A stretch of DNA of 64,000 bases from Trinickia violacea (GCF_005280735.1 NZ_CP040077.1:2976001-3040000); one strand, 5' to 3'; counted from the stretch's first letter, positions 47,065-54,968 are shown. The notes: a model not told the origin generated them from the sequence alone. Numbers and translations: made by a program.

Positions 47065-47092
47065 TTGACATGCCGCCGCGCTGTCCTAGAAT
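47065..47092 (+). promoter_or_regulatory. Sigma-70 promoter of phaP
   Basis: TTGACA (47065-47070) and TAGAAT (47087-47092) with 16-bp spacing, about 110 bp upstream of the phasin start. The 355-bp divergent region between cytochrome b561 and phaP otherwise holds no gene. The 5' UTR contains an 8-bp hairpin (GGCCCACA/TGTGGGCC, 47164-47182) just before the ribosome site. Confidence 0.8.
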
Positions 47093-47202
47093 GACGTTAA
47101 TTGCTGCATCGCACAATGATTTGTGACATCAGCAATAGCCCCGTGCCAACGTCAACTCAACGAGGCCCACACCGTGTGGGCCCGTCCTCCAGGAGCGCAA
47201 AC

Positions 47203-47769
47203 ATGACCCTGCTCACGCCCGAGCAATTTTCCGCCGCCCAAAAGGCCAGCCTCGAAACCCTCTTCGGCCTGACGAACAAGGCTTTCGACGGTCTCGAAAA
47301 GCTGACCGAGCTGAATCTGCAAGTCGTGAAGTCGACGATCGCGGAAGGCCAGGAAAACGCGCAACGTGCGCTGTCGGCCAAGGACGCGCAGGAATTCCTC
47401 GCCCTGCAAGCCGGCATCGTGCAGCCGGCAGCGGAAAAGGTCCTGTCGTACAGCCGTCATCTGTATGAAATCGCATCGGCTACGCAAGCCGAATTCGCGC
47501 GCGCCGTCGAAGCGCAGTACGAAGATCAGAACCGCAAGGTGCAAGCGCTCGTCGACAACGTCGCGAAGAACGCGCCGGCCGGTTCCGAAACCGCTGTCGC
47601 GGTAATGAAGGCCGCGATCACCGCCGCCAACACGACGTACGAAACGGTCCAGAAGGCCACGAAGCAAGCCGTCGAAATCGCCGAAAGCAACTTCAACGCC
47701 GCCACCACGGCCGCGACGAAGGCTGCCGAGCAAGCCTCGCGCGCAAGCAAGAAGGCCGCTGCGGTTTAA
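47203..47769 (+). CDS. phaP: Phasin (PHA granule-associated protein)
   Basis: A 188-aa amphipathic helical protein with the PhaP1 pattern: MTLLTPEQFSAAQKASLETLFGLTNKAFDGLEKLTELNLQ in overview, an AQRALSAKDAQEFLALQAG helix, and an Ala/Lys-rich C-terminus typical of PHA-binding phasins. Coats polyhydroxyalkanoate granules and controls their size. ATG 47203 has AGGAG at 7-nt spacing. Strong promoter, PhaR-like dyads and a hairpin-rich 3' UTR suggest a highly expressed, tightly regulated gene. Confidence 0.95.
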   Translation: MTLLTPEQFSAAQKASLETLFGLTNKAFDGLEKLTELNLQVVKSTIAEGQENAQRALSAKDAQEFLALQAGIVQPAAEKVLSYSRHLYEIASATQAEFARAVEAQYEDQNRKVQALVDNVAKNAPAGSETAVAVMKAAITAANTTYETVQKATKQAVEIAESNFNAATTAATKAAEQASRASKKAAAV

Positions 47770-47775
47770 GGGATT

Positions 47776-47927
47776 GCGCACCGCTGCCGCGCGGATGCAA
47801 GGCGCGCAGCGGTGCGTTCAGCGGGAAGCGCTGCGCAGTCGCGCTTTAAGTTAGGCGACTGCGCGGTCGAACGCTCCGATACGTTCAGCAGCGTATCGTT
47901 TGCCCGGCGAATGCCGGGAATTTTTTT
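47776..47927 (+). ncRNA. Structured phaP 3' UTR with four hairpins and terminator
   Basis: After the phaP stop come four perfect stem-loops: 10-bp arms CGCACCGCTG/CAGCGGTGCG (47777-47816), 10-bp arms GCGCAGTCGC/GCGACTGCGC (47833-47864), 7-bp arms CGATACG/CGTATCG (47877-47898), and the terminator CCCGGC/GCCGGG plus seven T residues (47903-47927). Such a compact unit could stabilise the mRNA or be processed into a 3'-derived small RNA; only the terminator is secure. Confidence 0.5.
47903..47927 (+). terminator. Rho-independent terminator of phaP
   Basis: 6-bp stem CCCGGC/GCCGGG, GAAT loop, AA then seven T residues, 134 nt after the stop codon. Confidence 0.88.
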
Positions 47928-47989
47928 ATGCGGCGCGCTGCCTGTCGTCACTCGCTTCGCTCATGAGCGCCGTGTCCTGCCGCGATGTT

Positions 47990-48781
47990 TCACTGCATGA
48001 CCGCGTCGTATCGAACAGCCTGACGCCGCGCGCCGTAGCGCCGCGGTTCCGCTTCGTCACAATCCACCGTGGCTGCGACCGTGTCATCGGGCACGAACAC
48101 ATAGCCTCGCCCCCGCATCGTCTGAATGTATTGGCGGCCGGCGGGAGACGTCCCCAGCGCCGTTCGAACGCGAAACACCAGCACGTCCAGCCCACGCTCG
48201 GCCTGGTCCGTCCCTTCCCTTCCCAGCATGCCGATGATCCGCGCGCGCGAAAGCGTCTTCATCGGATGCGCTGAGAAGATCTTCAGCAATGCGAATTCAC
48301 TGGGCCTGAGCGCCACCTCGACACCGCCTCTGAAGAGGCGCCGGCCCAGAAAGTCGAGCGCGCAATCGCCGAACACGTATTGCTCTCGATAGACAGGCAC
48401 AGCGAACCCCTCGCGATGATGACGGCGCAGTGCGTTGCGCACGCGCGCCAACAGCTCGATCGGGTCGAACGGATCGACGACATAGTCGTCCGCGCCGAGC
48501 TCGAAGGCGAGGATCTTGTCGACGACCTCGGTGGATCGGCTCACGATGATCACCGGCATGTCGTAGCCCGCCGCACGCAACGTTCTGAGCGCCGCCATGC
48601 CGTCGATGCCCGGCGCACCGTGCCGCAGCACGATCGCGGACGGCACCTCCACTTCGAGCCGCCTGACGAGCGACGTCGTGTCGTACAGCACCGACATGTC
48701 GACCTGATTCTTCTGCAGATGGGTGCGGAGTTCGTCGCGAATCGCCTGGTCAGGCTCTACGACAAGAAGGTGGGTGATCAT
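47990..48781 (-). CDS. OmpR-family regulator with non-canonical receiver domain
   Basis: A 263-aa two-domain protein. The receiver spans residues 3-118 and the OmpR/PhoB winged helix about 130-230 (LRPSEFALLKIFSAHP, GLDVLVFRVRTALG, TMRGRGYVFVP). The receiver lacks the phosphorylation site: the segment is AIVLRHGAPG, so Arg53 replaces the acceptor Asp, and the conserved Lys of the KPF motif is Asp103 (VVDPFDP). Glu9 and Asp11 of the acidic pocket and Ser81 remain. It should bind DNA without phosphorylation control. Divergent from baeS across 176 bp but a BaeR sits beside BaeS already, so it is probably an orphan. Confidence 0.88.
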   Translation of the reverse strand: MITHLLVVEPDQAIRDELRTHLQKNQVDMSVLYDTTSLVRRLEVEVPSAIVLRHGAPGIDGMAALRTLRAAGYDMPVIIVSRSTEVVDKILAFELGADDYVVDPFDPIELLARVRNALRRHHREGFAVPVYREQYVFGDCALDFLGRRLFRGGVEVALRPSEFALLKIFSAHPMKTLSRARIIGMLGREGTDQAERGLDVLVFRVRTALGTSPAGRQYIQTMRGRGYVFVPDDTVAATVDCDEAEPRRYGARRQAVRYDAVMQ

Positions 48782-48957
48782 CGCCTATGCGCTCTCATTC
48801 AACGGTTACCACATCGGCACCCATCATAGAGAGCAACTGTGCAGCGAAGATGGGGGAATTGCGGAGAAAATGTGAATCTTGCAACCGTGGCGTGCGCAGA
48901 CATGGCGCACGCGCGAAAATACGGTCCGCCCTTCTGACCAAACGACCGGATCTGTGC

Positions 48958-50481
48958 ATGAGAGTCGGCATCACCTCGAAACTCTTCTTCGCCATCTCGG
49001 CCGCCTGCATTCTGGTTGCGGTCGCGATGGGCGTCGCTGTGCGCTGGAGTTTCGAGCGCGGCTTTGTCGCCTACTTGAATGGGCAAAACGCAGCGGCTAC
49101 CGCCAAGCTGACTAGCGAACTCGAACAACGCTACGTGCAGTACGGCAGCTGGGATTTCCTGCGTGACGATCCGAGCGCGTGGTATGCGCTGATCAAGAAC
49201 ATCCCGATGAGTCCCCGCGCCGACGATCCCGCCGCGCCGGGGCCGGACCACGCCGGCCCGCCTCCCCCGAATCGCGAATCCGCGGGCGGGACCCCGCCCG
49301 GCGACTTCGCGGGACCTCCACCGGGCGCCCCTCCTGGGCCGCCGCCCGGCATGACCCCGGGATCGGGCCCAGGCCCAGGCCCCGAACGCACGCCGCCGAT
49401 GACGCTCTACGATGCCCAACTGCACCGCGTCGCGAGCAACGGACCGCCTCCGCCGCCCGACGCGCGCCGCAGTCCTTTGACGGTGGACGGCAAAGTGGTC
49501 GGCTGGCTATCGATCGCATCGCCGGAGAATCTCCTCTATGCCGCCGACCGTCAGTTCCAGGCGCAACAGGTGCGCGCAACGTGGATCATCGTGGGCTTCG
49601 CCGCGCTCCTCGCGGCCGGCGTCGCTATCGTGCTCGCCCGCCTCTTCCTCGCGCCGACGCGGCGCCTCGTGCTCGCCACGCACCGCCTCGCGAGCGGCGA
49701 CTACGCGACGCGCGTGCCCGAAGCCGGCGGCGACGAACTCCATCAACTGGCGAGCGACTTCAACCGGCTCGCCACCTCGCTCGAAGCGGCCGAGCGCAGC
49801 CGGCGCGACTTCATCGCCGACATTTCGCACGAGCTGCGCACGCCGCTCGCGGTGCTGCGCGGCGAGCTGGAAGCGATCGAGGACGGCGTGCGCAGTCTCG
49901 ATGCGACGACCCTCGCCTCGCTGCAATCCGAAGTCGCGATGCTGAGCCAGTTGATCGACGACTTATATGAGCTCTCGCTCGCCGATATCGGCGCGCTCTC
50001 GTTCGAGAAAGTACTGGTCAATGTCGCGCCGCTCGTCGAAGGCGCCGCCGAGACGTTCAGGGAACGGCTCGGCGCGAAAGACATCGCGCTGGAGACCGAA
50101 TTCGGTACGGCGCCCGCGTTGATGTCTGCCGATCCGCACCGGCTCACGCAATTGATGAAGAACCTGCTCGAAAACTCGCTGCGCTACACGGACCCGGGCG
50201 GCAAAGTCCGCGTCGCCGTCACGGCCGAAGCGGAAGAACTGCGGATCGACGTGCAGGACTCCTATCCCGCCGTGCCCGAACCGTTGCTGCCGCATTTGTT
50301 CGACCGGCTCTTTCGCGTCGACGCCTCACGCAGCCGTCAAAGCGGCGGCGCCGGCTTAGGGCTGGCGCTGTGCCGGCATATCGTGCGCGAGCACGGCGGC
50401 ACCATCACGGCCTCGCGTTCGCCGCTGGGCGGCCTGTGGATCATGGCCCGCTTTCCCACAATGAAACCACCCCATGACTGA
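48958..50481 (+). CDS. baeS: BaeS-like sensor histidine kinase
   Basis: A 507-aa membrane kinase. TM1 covers about 9-30, the periplasmic sensor 31-207, TM2 208-230, HAMP 231-283. The H-box is FIADISHELRTPL with phospho-His291, the N-box LLENSLRYTDPGG, the G1 box DSYPAVP (BaeS-type DSXPGV with Gly to Ala) and the G2 box GGAGLGLALC. The periplasmic domain contains a Pro/Gly-rich insert at about 87-148 (PPPG repeats) not usual in BaeS. ATG 48958 is chosen from the position of TM1. Overlaps baeR by 8 bp, so the pair is cotranscribed. Confidence 0.92.
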   Translation: MRVGITSKLFFAISAACILVAVAMGVAVRWSFERGFVAYLNGQNAAATAKLTSELEQRYVQYGSWDFLRDDPSAWYALIKNIPMSPRADDPAAPGPDHAGPPPPNRESAGGTPPGDFAGPPPGAPPGPPPGMTPGSGPGPGPERTPPMTLYDAQLHRVASNGPPPPPDARRSPLTVDGKVVGWLSIASPENLLYAADRQFQAQQVRATWIIVGFAALLAAGVAIVLARLFLAPTRRLVLATHRLASGDYATRVPEAGGDELHQLASDFNRLATSLEAAERSRRDFIADISHELRTPLAVLRGELEAIEDGVRSLDATTLASLQSEVAMLSQLIDDLYELSLADIGALSFEKVLVNVAPLVEGAAETFRERLGAKDIALETEFGTAPALMSADPHRLTQLMKNLLENSLRYTDPGGKVRVAVTAEAEELRIDVQDSYPAVPEPLLPHLFDRLFRVDASRSRQSGGAGLGLALCRHIVREHGGTITASRSPLGGLWIMARFPTMKPPHD

Positions 50482-51211
50482 CCGTCCTTCGCGCCCTTCC
50501 ATCCTGATCGTCGAAGACGAGCCCAAGCTGTCCGCGCTGCTCGCCGACTACCTGCGCACGGAGGGCTACGACCCGACGGTCATCGCTGACGGCCTCGCAG
50601 TCATCCCCTACTTGCGCACGCGAATGCCCGCGCTGGTTCTGCTCGACCTGATGCTGCCCGGACGCGGCGGACTCGAAATCTGCCGCGAATTGCGCACGTT
50701 TTCGAACGTGCCGGTGATCATCCTCACGGCGCGCGTCGACGAGATCGACCGGCTGCTCGGCCTCGAACTCGGCGCCGACGACTACGTGTGCAAGCCGTTC
50801 AGCCCGCGCGAGGTCGTGGCGAGGGTGAAGGCCATCCTGCGGCGCGTCGAGAACATCGAGAACGCGACGCGCACGGGCCAGCCAGCGCCGTCGCCGTTTG
50901 AGATCGACGTCGAACGTCATGTCGCGCGGCTCGACGACCGCGATCTCAATCTGACGCCGATCGAATTGCGCTTGCTGTCGCTGCTGCATTCGACGCCCGG
51001 CCGCATCTATCCGCGCGATCTTCTGCTGCGCAGCTTGTACGACGATCACCGCGTCGTCGCCGACCGCACGGTCGACACGCACGTCAAGAATCTGCGACGC
51101 AAGCTGCAGGCGGTGCGCCCGGAGCAGGACATGATCCGCTCGATCTACGGAGTCGGATACCGGCTCGAACGCGATCCGGCACAAAACGAAGCAGACGGTT
51201 CGAACGATTGA
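50474..51211 (+). CDS. baeR: BaeR-like response regulator
   Basis: A 245-aa OmpR-family regulator with an intact receiver: VEDEPK acidic pair, phospho-Asp in LVLLDLMLPG, and Lys in YVCKPFSPREVVARV. The DNA-binding winged helix (LNLTPIELRLLSLLHSTPGRIYPRDLLL, DRTVDTHVKNLRRKL, IYGVGYRLE) matches E. coli BaeR closely. Partner of the upstream kinase. The intradiol dioxygenase gene 107 bp downstream is a plausible target; between them lies a small inverted repeat (TTCCCC/GGGGAA near 51257-51275). Confidence 0.93.
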   Translation: MTDRPSRPSILIVEDEPKLSALLADYLRTEGYDPTVIADGLAVIPYLRTRMPALVLLDLMLPGRGGLEICRELRTFSNVPVIILTARVDEIDRLLGLELGADDYVCKPFSPREVVARVKAILRRVENIENATRTGQPAPSPFEIDVERHVARLDDRDLNLTPIELRLLSLLHSTPGRIYPRDLLLRSLYDDHRVVADRTVDTHVKNLRRKLQAVRPEQDMIRSIYGVGYRLERDPAQNEADGSND

Positions 51212-51318
51212 GGGTTAAGACGCTGTAACGATGCGGTGATGATCGCCCGACGGTCTTCCCCTAGATTGGGGGAAAGCGCGCCACTCGAAAAAACGCGCCA
51301 TTCAACCCAGGGCTCAAC

Positions 51319-52188
51319 ATGATCTTCGACAGACATTTTTCACGCCGCCGCTTCCTAACCACATCGCTCGCCCTCGGCACAGCGCTTCAATTTCCGCTCA
51401 GGAGCGAGGCCGCGCAATCGCAGGACGCGAGCCTGTGCAAGCTCAGCGCGGAGCAGGAAATCGGACCGTACTATCTGCAAGACAACCTGCTGCGCAGCGA
51501 TATCACCGAAGGAAAAGCAGGCGTTCCTTTGATTCTCGATATCGCGATCATCGACAAGCGCCGCTGCGCGCCGCTTGCCAACGCGATCGTCGATATCTGG
51601 CATTGCGACGCGCGGGGCGTCTATTCGGGCTTCGCGAAGCCGAGCGACAGTCCGCCCACCATGCCGCCCGGCCCGCCGCCGACTGGCTGGGGAGATCCAT
51701 CGCACGGCGGCCCCACGCACGACGGTCTACCGCCTGGTCCACCGCCGCAAAGCCAGCCCACCGACAAGCTGACTTTTCTTCGCGGAATTCAACGCGCGGA
51801 TACCAGAGGCAACGTCACGTTTCGCACGATCGTTCCGGGACTTTATATGGGACGCACGAACCACATCCACTTCAAAGTGCGCATGCCGGACACGTCGCTC
51901 GCCGGCGAGCATGTAGCGCATGTCGGACAGGTCTTCTTTCCGGAGGACTTGATGGTGCGATTGATGCACACTGAACCGTATCGTCGCAATACGATCCCCC
52001 GCACGACGCAAAGCGAAGACCCCGTGTTCATGCACCAGCACGGCGACGCGGCCATCGCGCGAACGATCGCGCTGCATGACGATGCTTACGAGAAGGGTAT
52101 GCGGGCGCAGGTCGTCGCGGTTGTCGATCCAGACGCGACGCCGCTGCCGGTCGGCGTCGGCGGGCCGCCGGAGCCGCGCGCGTCTTGA
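51319..52188 (+). CDS. Exported intradiol ring-cleavage dioxygenase-like protein
   Basis: A 289-aa protein with a Tat signal (FSRRRFLTTSLALG, residues 7-20). The intradiol dioxygenase fold supplies non-haem Fe(III) ligands: Tyr102 (DARGVYSGF), Tyr176 (VPGLYMGR), His182 and His184 (NHIHFKV). A Pro/Gly/His-rich insert (about 109-148) interrupts the domain. It belongs to the secreted protocatechuate-dioxygenase-like group whose substrates are mostly unknown. Follows baeSR in the same orientation. Last host gene before the prophage junction. Confidence 0.9.
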   Translation: MIFDRHFSRRRFLTTSLALGTALQFPLRSEAAQSQDASLCKLSAEQEIGPYYLQDNLLRSDITEGKAGVPLILDIAIIDKRRCAPLANAIVDIWHCDARGVYSGFAKPSDSPPTMPPGPPPTGWGDPSHGGPTHDGLPPGPPPQSQPTDKLTFLRGIQRADTRGNVTFRTIVPGLYMGRTNHIHFKVRMPDTSLAGEHVAHVGQVFFPEDLMVRLMHTEPYRRNTIPRTTQSEDPVFMHQHGDAAIARTIALHDDAYEKGMRAQVVAVVDPDATPLPVGVGGPPEPRAS

Positions 52189-52209
52189 TGGCCGAGCCAG
52201 AAAAAGAAA

Positions 52210-52240
52210 AAGGACTTACGGCATGACACCGTAAGTCCTT
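52210..52240 (-). terminator. Hairpin terminator downstream of the tRNA-Pro 3' end
   Basis: Perfect 12-bp arms AAGGACTTACGG/CCGTAAGTCCTT with a 7-nt loop. On the minus strand a T-rich tract (TTTTCTTTTT) follows, 9 nt beyond the tRNA-Pro CCA end, so this was the host tRNA terminator. It can also serve the dioxygenase gene on the plus strand. Confidence 0.8.
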
Positions 52241-52248
52241 GATTTCTT

Positions 52249-52294
52249 TGGTCGGAGCGAAAGGATTCGAACCTTCGACCCTCTGATCCCAAAT
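52249..52294 (-). repeat. Prophage attachment site: 3' portion of tRNA-Pro(TGG)
   Basis: Minus-strand sequence from ATTTGGGATCAG (anticodon loop and stem) through the T arm GAAGGTTCGAATCCTTTC to CTCCGACCA equals the 3' 46 nt of a beta-proteobacterial tRNA-Pro. Upstream of it the sequence (TTTCTC) no longer matches the tRNA 5' half, so the gene is split. This is the att duplicate left on the host side; an intact tRNA-Pro is expected at the other prophage end, outside the window. Confidence 0.85.
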
Positions 52295-52439
52295 GAGAAA
52301 TGTAAACGCTCATCTAAGCCTTTCAGAATAAGGCTTTGAGCGCTCACGTGTCTAATGAATTGCCTAAGAAATTGGCACGAAGCGACGCGGGTTTGCAGGG
52401 AACGGAATGGCAATTATTAGACACCCTTGCATGGCGATA

Positions 52440-52459
52440 TACTGTACATCCATACAGTG
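52440..52459 (+). promoter_or_regulatory. LexA (SOS) box
   Basis: TACTGTACATCCATACAGTG fits CTGT-N8-ACAG and nearly matches the extended enterobacterial/beta-proteobacterial consensus. It overlaps a -10-like TATACT (52438-52443) and lies 16 nt before the ATG of the 73-aa gene, so LexA should repress that gene until DNA damage. Confidence 0.85.
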
Positions 52460-52475
52460 TTTGAAGGGGCATGCC

Positions 52476-52697
52476 ATGGATCCGATCTGGGAATATCGGT
52501 GGGAATTCTTTGAGGATGGCTATTGGGGCGGCATGAAACAGACCAGCTTCTGGATGACCGACATCGAAGCGGCCCGATGGCACGCATTCGGGAAGCCGCA
52601 AACGCGCCGCCTCGACGAGACGAAGCGCGATCGGAACACGGTCAAGATCGATTACAACGCCACGTCGACAGGCTTTCATCAAATGCGTGAGAAATAA
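52476..52697 (+). CDS. 73-aa SOS-controlled prophage protein
   Basis: A small protein rich in Trp and aromatic residues at the N-terminus (MDPIWEYRWEFFEDGYWGG, TSFWMTDIEAARWHAFG) with a basic C-terminal half. No signal or membrane segment; family not recognised. ATG 52476 is chosen from AAGGGG upstream and the LexA box just before it. Being the first gene inside the attachment site and damage-induced, it may act in prophage induction, excision or host takeover; this is inference. Confidence 0.7.
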   Translation: MDPIWEYRWEFFEDGYWGGMKQTSFWMTDIEAARWHAFGKPQTRRLDETKRDRNTVKIDYNATSTGFHQMREK

Positions 52698-52736
52698 GGC
52701 GGAGCGGTAATTTAACGCGATCCGGCGGTTCCAGGG

Positions 52737-53528
52737 TCAAAAGAGGCCCGGTGGATCTGCAGCTGTGTCCCAACTGTAAATGATCAGCTCAGTGCGCGCA
52801 GCTGCGTGCTCAGCACCGCCGACGGTGTAGTCGATCTCGACGTTATCGATCTGATAGCCATCGAACGTCGTTCGGATCGATGGATGGTCGTTCAGGCTGA
52901 GGATCGCTTTCCCCTTGATCGTGCGAAGCAGCTTTGCCATCTCCTCGTATTCGGACAACGGAAATGGCACGCCATAGCCTTCCGTCTGCCAGTATGGCGG
53001 GTCCAAGTAGAAAAACGTGTGCGACCGGTCATAGCGCCCGATACAGGTTTTCCAGTCGAGGCGCTCGATGTACGTGCCGGACAATCGTAAATGCGCCGCG
53101 GAAAGCGACTCCTCGAGGCGCAGCAGATTAAGCCCCGGTGGGGACGTGGTTGCGGTACCGAATGTCTGGGACTCTATCCGCGCGCCGAAGCAATTTTGCT
53201 GCAGGTAGTAAAAGCGCGCCGCCCGCTGGATATCGGTCAACGTCTCCGGCGGAGTGTCCTGCAGCCACTTGAACACCTGGCGGCTCGACAGCGCCCATTT
53301 GAATTGGCGCACGAATTCCTCGAGGTGGTTTTGTACGACCCGGTACAGGTTGATCAGCTCACCGTTGATATCGTTGATCACCTCGACGGCTGCCGGCGGC
53401 CGCATGAAATAGAGGGCCGCGCCGCCAGCGAAAACTTCGACATAACATTCGTGCTTCGGGAAGCGCGGCAACAAATGCTCAGCGAGACGGCGCTTGCCAC
53501 CGATCCACGGCACGATTGGAATTCCCAT
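52737..53528 (-). CDS. dam: D12-class DNA adenine-N6 methyltransferase
   Basis: A 263-aa Dam-type methylase. Motif X/I region: PWIGGKRRLAEHLLPRFP and VEVFAGGAALYF (SAM binding). Catalytic motif IV is LDPPY in TFFYLDPPYWQTEGYG. The middle part (NDINGELINLYRVVQNHLEEF) is typical of phage D12 enzymes. Methylates adenine in a short site, probably protecting phage DNA from restriction or marking it. ATG 53528 fits the family N-terminus; no strong ribosome site is visible. The longer frame extends into the divergent spacer. Confidence 0.92.
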   Translation of the reverse strand: MGIPIVPWIGGKRRLAEHLLPRFPKHECYVEVFAGGAALYFMRPPAAVEVINDINGELINLYRVVQNHLEEFVRQFKWALSSRQVFKWLQDTPPETLTDIQRAARFYYLQQNCFGARIESQTFGTATTSPPGLNLLRLEESLSAAHLRLSGTYIERLDWKTCIGRYDRSHTFFYLDPPYWQTEGYGVPFPLSEYEEMAKLLRTIKGKAILSLNDHPSIRTTFDGYQIDNVEIDYTVGGAEHAAARTELIIYSWDTAADPPGLF

Positions 53529-53722
53529 GGTTAATTGCGGCTGGAAGCCGCACCTCCCCCATTCGACATTGTCAAGGATTGCAACGACTGCACATAAAGC
53601 TCTTATTTCGTGATACGAATACCCACCTCGGACCAATGTGAGACGACCTATGCCGATGGGATTACGGGGTGGCCGGAATGGGCGATGCTGCGCGGCAACC
53701 GCCGCACGGGTGGGAACGGCAC

Positions 53723-54646
53723 ATGTCGTATAACGCACTCCACGTCCCACTCGATATCGGAACTTGGCAATGCACCCTCATGTTGCGTTGCGAGTACGAA
53801 GAGCAGGCGCGCCGGCGCCAATGGGCGCGCGAACGGGATCGAGACCGGGACCGCAACAGGTCAACCAACCGGCATAGCTGGTCGTGGCTTTCTAGGCGCG
53901 ACGCCGAGGATGAGGCGGAACACCGCCAGCGTGAGGATGACAGGTGCACCTTCTTGCGATATTTCCGGCCAAACTATGACTTCCGTCGGCTGATCCCGAC
54001 CGACATTATGGCAATCACTTCGTTCCTCGGTGATCACCTGAACGTCGTACATTGGAACTTGCCCACCGACAACGCGAGCATCGAGCGGCTGCTCAAACAG
54101 GCCGTTGAGGACGGCAGGCTGGTGCCGGTTGTCGACCGCGATTGGCGCTCGTATCAGAGGACGTTCAGGCCGGCGCCCGCTCCGGAGCGGTGGCCCCAGT
54201 CATATGGTGGTGGTACATCGGTGCCAACGGCGCGCTACGGGCTATCAGCGGTAGTGAGCGGTGGACCGACGCTCGGGGACGCGTCGACGGCGGTGGAAAG
54301 CGCAGGCGCTAGTGGCGGTTTCGACTGGCTCGGCGTTGCTGAGACGGTTGCGAACGGTGCGCTCGATGGTGACTATGTCACAGCCACGGACGACGCCAGC
54401 GCGGGTGATGACACGCCGCTTGGCGATGCGCAGCCGTTCGAGCTGGCCGACGATACCAATTCGGGCGATGCGATGGACATCGCGGCTCGTGGCGTCAGCG
54501 AGGCGGACGAGGCTGAATGCTTTGCACAGTACGAACGCGACATGGACGAATGCACAGCCTTTCGGAGTGCAATGGGGGGGCAACGGTTCATGGATGCGTG
54601 CTCACAGCGGGCATTCGAAAACTACCAACAGTGCAGAGGCTATTGA
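53723..54646 (+). CDS. Prophage cargo protein, candidate polymorphic toxin
   Basis: A 307-aa protein of unrecognised family. Residues 1-30 contain two cysteines; 31-75 are highly charged, with an RERDRDRDRNR tract. Residues about 100-150 (LIPTDIMAITSFLGDH, IERLLKQAVEDGRLVPVV) resemble, from memory, N-terminal modules of PAAR/T6SS-linked effectors. The tail has four regularly spaced cysteines, C266-x10-C277-x15-C293-x10-C304, with CFAQYERDMDEC and CSQRAFENYQQC as a paired motif. It runs opposite to the lysis and tail genes and overlaps the next gene by one base (TGATG). No signal peptide. Toxin role is inference. Confidence 0.7.
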   Translation: MSYNALHVPLDIGTWQCTLMLRCEYEEQARRRQWARERDRDRDRNRSTNRHSWSWLSRRDAEDEAEHRQREDDRCTFLRYFRPNYDFRRLIPTDIMAITSFLGDHLNVVHWNLPTDNASIERLLKQAVEDGRLVPVVDRDWRSYQRTFRPAPAPERWPQSYGGGTSVPTARYGLSAVVSGGPTLGDASTAVESAGASGGFDWLGVAETVANGALDGDYVTATDDASAGDDTPLGDAQPFELADDTNSGDAMDIAARGVSEADEAECFAQYERDMDECTAFRSAMGGQRFMDACSQRAFENYQQCRGY

Positions 54647-54906
54647 TGGCAAATCATCCGGAAAAACGGTGTGTCGTGGTCATGTGGTCAGATGAGAAAC
54701 AGGCGCTGATTTCGTACACGCTCGATGTCTCCAAGGTGCTGGCCGTCACTCAACGACTGTTCCCTCTGGAACTGCCTGTAGCAGACTACAACTACACCTT
54801 CGATGACGAGTTTGCTCGCCAATTCGGCGGGGCGACGCTCAATTTGCTTGCGCTATCCAATCCAGATCTGAAGCCGCTTATCAAGGTCACCCCCGCGAAG
54901 GAATGA
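54646..54906 (+). CDS. 86-aa partner of the cargo protein, candidate immunity protein
   Basis: A small soluble protein starting MANHPEKRCVVVMWSDEK, with alternating strand-like segments (ALISYTLDVSKVLAV, LELPVADYNYTFDDEF) and no signal peptide. Its ATG overlaps the stop of the 307-aa gene (TGATG), so the two are translationally coupled. Family not recognised. Size, coupling and position fit an immunity protein; that role rests on context only. Confidence 0.65.
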   Translation: MANHPEKRCVVVMWSDEKQALISYTLDVSKVLAVTQRLFPLELPVADYNYTFDDEFARQFGGATLNLLALSNPDLKPLIKVTPAKE

Positions 54907-54968
54907 CCACAAGGCTTCACTGATTTTCATACGAGTACCAACCGCACCCCGAGCACCATTGTTGTTCG

